From: an uncultured Clostridia bacterium
Lineage (GTDB): Bacteria; Bacillota; Clostridia; Christensenellales; Borkfalkiaceae
Length of the DNA: 21,659 nt
Direction of reading: 5' to 3'
NCBI GenBank assembly: GCA_934249215.1
Contig: CAKQKN010000159.1
Coordinates: forward strand, 1-21,659
Shown: piece after piece, positions 21,582 to 21,659 of the stretch
Position numbering within the stretch: the stretch's first letter is position 1
Layout: each line of letters begins with the position of its first letter
The notes under the pieces: model-generated
The model's input: only the letters and a program-made list of their open reading frames with translations
Database searches by the model: none
Told to the model about the DNA's origin: nothing
Position numbers and translations under genes: made by a program

Positions 21582-21659
21582 TCACCAATTATCTTTTCCG
21601 AACCCGTCGAGAAGAAGCCTGTCCGCTATCAGCGCGATAAACTCCGAATTCGTCGGCTT
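21582..21659 (-). CDS. spo0A: Spo0A, C-terminal fragment
   Basis: Only the last 25 codons and the stop are in the window; the gene continues to the right. The sequence KPTNSEFIALIADRL is the conserved end of the Spo0A DNA-binding domain, the master regulator of sporulation entry. After it comes LLDGFGKDNW, which differs from the RLEHK-type end of Bacillus. Spo0A here and spmA-spmB earlier support an endospore former. The identification rests on a short but highly characteristic segment. Confidence 0.85.
   Translation of the reverse strand, partial: KPTNSEFIALIADRLLLDGFGKDNW

Overview
The window looks like a chromosomal segment of an anaerobic, endospore-forming Clostridia-type Firmicute, probably an uncultured gut-like lineage. 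The basis is the two spore maturation genes (spmA, spmB), the C-terminus of Spo0A at the right edge, an oxygen-defence set of the anaerobic type (reverse rubrerythrin, rubredoxin, PerR), an iron-sulfur serine dehydratase, AGGAGG-type ribosome binding sites, and consensus sigma-A promoters with 17-base spacers. I cannot name genus or species.

Layout from left to right. Bases 1-167 hold the start of an AAA-type ATPase on the minus strand, followed by an AT-rich gap. Bases 655-2399 are an oxidative stress block read leftward: perR, then an operon of reverse rubrerythrin, a BFD-like [2Fe-2S] protein and a rubredoxin with an unusual CxC knuckle. perR has a consensus promoter and a palindromic candidate PerR box over its transcription start. 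Next leftward are miaA, a cyclophilin-like lipoprotein, a membrane-anchored zinc-ribbon protein, a DUF1858 protein and an SPFH/zinc-ribbon protein. The last three resemble the membrane-stress YdjG/YdjI module of Bacillus. Then come a GtrA-family protein, rsmA, tatD and metG, the usual Firmicutes metG-tatD-rsmA neighbourhood with rnmV missing between tatD and rsmA. spmA-spmB are read rightward. A CDF metal exporter with a manganese-type site, L-serine dehydratase and an M18 aminopeptidase are read leftward. A P2A-type cation ATPase is read rightward behind a yybP-ykoY manganese riboswitch. The window closes with a repeat-rich gap and the 3' end of spo0A.

Common themes: manganese and oxygen homeostasis (riboswitch-controlled ATPase, CDF exporter, PerR, rubrerythrin), RNA and translation maintenance (miaA, rsmA, metG), and sporulation (spmA, spmB, spo0A).

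The most interesting unexplained structure is a short intergenic motif close to CGATAATCGACYTATAGCCC. I find it nine times, in either orientation, always between genes and always 12 to 87 bases downstream of a stop codon. It behaves like a REP-type 3'-flanking element. A second, longer dispersed repeat occurs twice (6073-6136 and 21336-21399). No CRISPR array, tRNA, rRNA, insertion sequence or prophage was seen.
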